A stretch of 64,000 bases of DNA from Amia ocellicauda (taxonomy: Eukaryota; Chordata; Actinopteri; Amiiformes; Amiidae). The position numbers and the translations under genes were made by a program. Below the pieces are notes generated by a model. It ran no database searches and was not told where the DNA came from. It worked only from the letters and a program-made list of their open reading frames with translations. Location: positions 4,299,444-4,363,443 of the forward strand of contig NC_089863.1 in assembly GCF_036373705.1 (NCBI RefSeq), given 5' to 3'. Shown piece after piece: positions 61,996 through 64,000 of this stretch (positions within the stretch are counted from its first letter, which is position 1; the number at the start of each line of letters is the position of its first letter).

Positions 61996-63296
61996 ACAGC
62001 ATCTACAACCAACTCTCACTGTTTTCTTCTCATATCTGGCGACCAGCAACACTACATCATAGTGTGCCTGACCAGGCATGGGAGGACCATCAAAGTCACC
62101 GCTACCACACTCCAATCTCATTCCATGATGATTATCAAACCATTGCACCAGTGTGACTGAGGTGCAACATACATTCAATGTGTTCATGGCTCCATCTGCT
62201 CATTCAATTCAACCTGTACCCGACTGCTGCCTCTCACCTGAACCGTAGTCAACAGAAATGCGCACTTGTATCACACCTTGTCGACACTGTTAATGTGTCA
62301 TTGACACCCAATATCCTGACATGTTGCTTAATCCGTTTAATCTCAATTCTTTCATAATAAGACTCTGTTACAATAAGACACTTCCACAACACTACATTCA
62401 TTTGAATAGACAATCACTTTTGAATACAGTGTGGAGTAGTGGTTTGGGCTCTGTACCCTGTAGCACAGCACGGTGTGTGCAATCTCTGGTACACTTACTA
62501 CTCTTGAGCAAGGGACTTTAGCTAGATTGCACCAGTTAATGCCCACCCATGCCAATGGGTTAAGTGTAAGGAAAACAAAATGTGGTAATATCTCGTTAAC
62601 ATCTGTAAGTCACCCTGGCTATGGTGTCTGCTAAGAAATCGAATTAAAAAATACGTTGATATGAATCTCCATTGATTTATTTCTGTGTTCAACATGTATA
62701 ATTCATGTATTTATTATTATCTTCTCTCTGCATTTATTTTTAATTCTGCCTTGGATTATCCTCCATACATGTCGCACAAATGAATGTACAATGCATTCTG
62801 GCCCTTCTCATCACTACAACAAGCAAAGGCAAAATATGAAAGAGAACGTGAGTTGAAAAGGTGAGGTGGTGTTTTTCTCTTTATATCTCTATTTACAGAG
62901 TAGACGAAATGCAGAGGAGGAAATATAAATAGAAAAGAAGAAAAAATGTCAACGAAGAACTGTAAAGGCACAGAGGGAAATGTGAACATAAAATTGGTAT
63001 TACATACGGACATACGTTTTTTCTTAGATCTATGTAAAAATGTAATATTTTATAGCATAGAGCGAAGTAATATGAACTGATACAGAATATTAGATGAAGT
63101 CTAAATACATCTGTTTGTTCAAAACAGAATACACTGTATTGTTCTTGTTGTGAATACATTGGGGTGGATATATTTACGAATGGTATGGTGGTTGTGATCA
63201 AGAAGTGAAAAATGACGACCCCTCGTATGCTTGTGAGGATCTCAGCAGGGCTGTCCTGCGGGCTGAAGACGGGTCTGGTAGCAGATGAAGGAGCTC

Positions 63297-63369
63297 TGGA
63301 GAATGCGGGCATCGGTCCCGCCACCTCTCGCATGCTAAGCGAGCGCTCTACCATCTGAGCTAATTCCCC
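63297..63369 (-). tRNA. tRNA-Ala(AGC), array unit 11
   Basis: Identical to the unit 1 copy; the unit is cut by the window end but both tRNAs are complete. Confidence 0.95.
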
Positions 63370-63511
63370 GCTGCTTCCTGTGGCAGCACCGCCCTGTGCA
63401 GCGCCGGCTGCAGGTTCGCTCTGAACTTTGCATCCCTTTGGGTTCACTGATACCCTGTTCCAGGACAGAAGAAGCTGTTTCCATCGGATTGCTTGAGTGC
63501 GTCCAAACGTG

Positions 63512-63584
63512 GGGCCAGTGGCGCAATGGATAACGCGTCTGACTACGAATCAGAAGACTGTAGGTTCGACTCCTACCTGGCTCG
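63512..63584 (+). tRNA. tRNA-Arg(ACG), array unit 11
   Basis: Identical to the unit 1 copy. Confidence 0.96.
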
Positions 63585-64000
63585 ACAGCATCTACAACCA
63601 ACTCTCACTGTTTTCTTCTCATATCTGGCGACCAGCAACACTACATCATAGTGTGCCGGACCAGGCATGGGAGGACCATCAAAGTCACCGCTACCACACT
63701 CCAATCTCATTCCATGATGATTATCAAACCATTGCACCAGTGTGACTGAGGTGCAACATACATTCAATGTCTTCATGGCTCCATCTGCTCATTCAATTCA
63801 ACCTGTACCCGACTGCTGCCTCTCACCTGAAACGTAGTCAACAGAAATGCGCACTTGTATCACACCTTGTCGACACTGTTAATGTGTCATTGACACCCAA
63901 TATCCTGACATGTTGCTTAATCCGTTTAATCTCAATTCTTTCATAATAAGACTCTGTTACAATAAGACACTTCCACAACACTACATTCATTTGAATAGAC

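Larger units (their letters stand above)
47381..64000. repeat. Tandem array of tRNA-Ala/tRNA-Arg units (about 1589 bp each)
   Basis: Eleven units are visible, the last cut by the window end: 47381-48969, 48970-50558, 50559-52147, 52148-53736, 53737-55325, 55326-56914, 56915-58503, 58504-60092, 60093-61679 (1587 bp), 61680-63268, 63269-64000. Each holds tRNA-Ala (minus), 142 bp of spacer, tRNA-Arg (plus), about 430 bp of unique spacer, an old SINE and an AT-rich segment. Units are almost identical. Shared variants define a three-unit higher-order repeat of 4767 bp (units 1-3 = units 4-6). Long open frames in the array, such as the 184-codon frame on the minus strand, overlap the tRNA genes and are by-products of repetition, not proteins. 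Confidence 0.95.

Overview
The window looks like nuclear DNA of a ray-finned fish. It has intron-bearing egg-coat (zona pellucida, ZP) genes and an MS4A-type gene, an L2 LINE and a SINE that share one 3' tail, a Tx1-type LINE, Tc1-like DNA transposons and eukaryotic tRNA genes. The ZP4-like gene still encodes a transmembrane tail. The species cannot be named from the sequence alone.

Layout. (1) 1-10030 is gene-poor. It holds interspersed repeats, a 5'-truncated L2 LINE (4827-6424), a nearly whole Tc1-like element (7383-8603) and one diverged, inverted copy of a tRNA repeat unit (8605-10030) that breaks off inside tRNA-Ala. (2) 10031-47380 is a tandem segmental duplication of four units. The full unit, best seen in unit 4, reads: ZP3-like gene (minus strand), about 1 kb shared promoter region, trefoil+ZP gene of ZP1/ZP4 type (plus), spacer, four-TM MS4A-like gene (plus), decayed DNA transposon. 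Unit 1 (10031-18114) lacks the ZP4-like gene. Units 2 and 3 (18115-25505, 25506-32896; 7391 bp each, almost identical) share one deletion that fuses the 5' half of the ZP4-like gene to the last two MS4A exons. Unit 4 (32897-47380) keeps everything and carries a Tx1-type LINE insertion. (3) 47381-64000 is a tandem array of about 1589-bp units, each with a divergent tRNA-Ala(AGC)/tRNA-Arg(ACG) pair and an old SINE. The array runs off the window and shows a three-unit higher-order repeat.

State of the genes. I derived exon structures by hand from reading frame, splice sites and family motifs. All four ZP3-like copies are open (390 or 398 codons, 8 exons). The only complete ZP4-like copy (unit 4, 431 codons including stop, 9 exons) has a stop at codon 4, and the two copies with a good start are cut off after 244 native residues. 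The MS4A-like gene is intact only in unit 4 (212 aa, 6 exons). ZP3 and ZP4-like proteins are expected to be partners in the egg envelope, and the head-to-head layout suggests joint oocyte expression. MS4A is probably a bystander carried along in the duplication.
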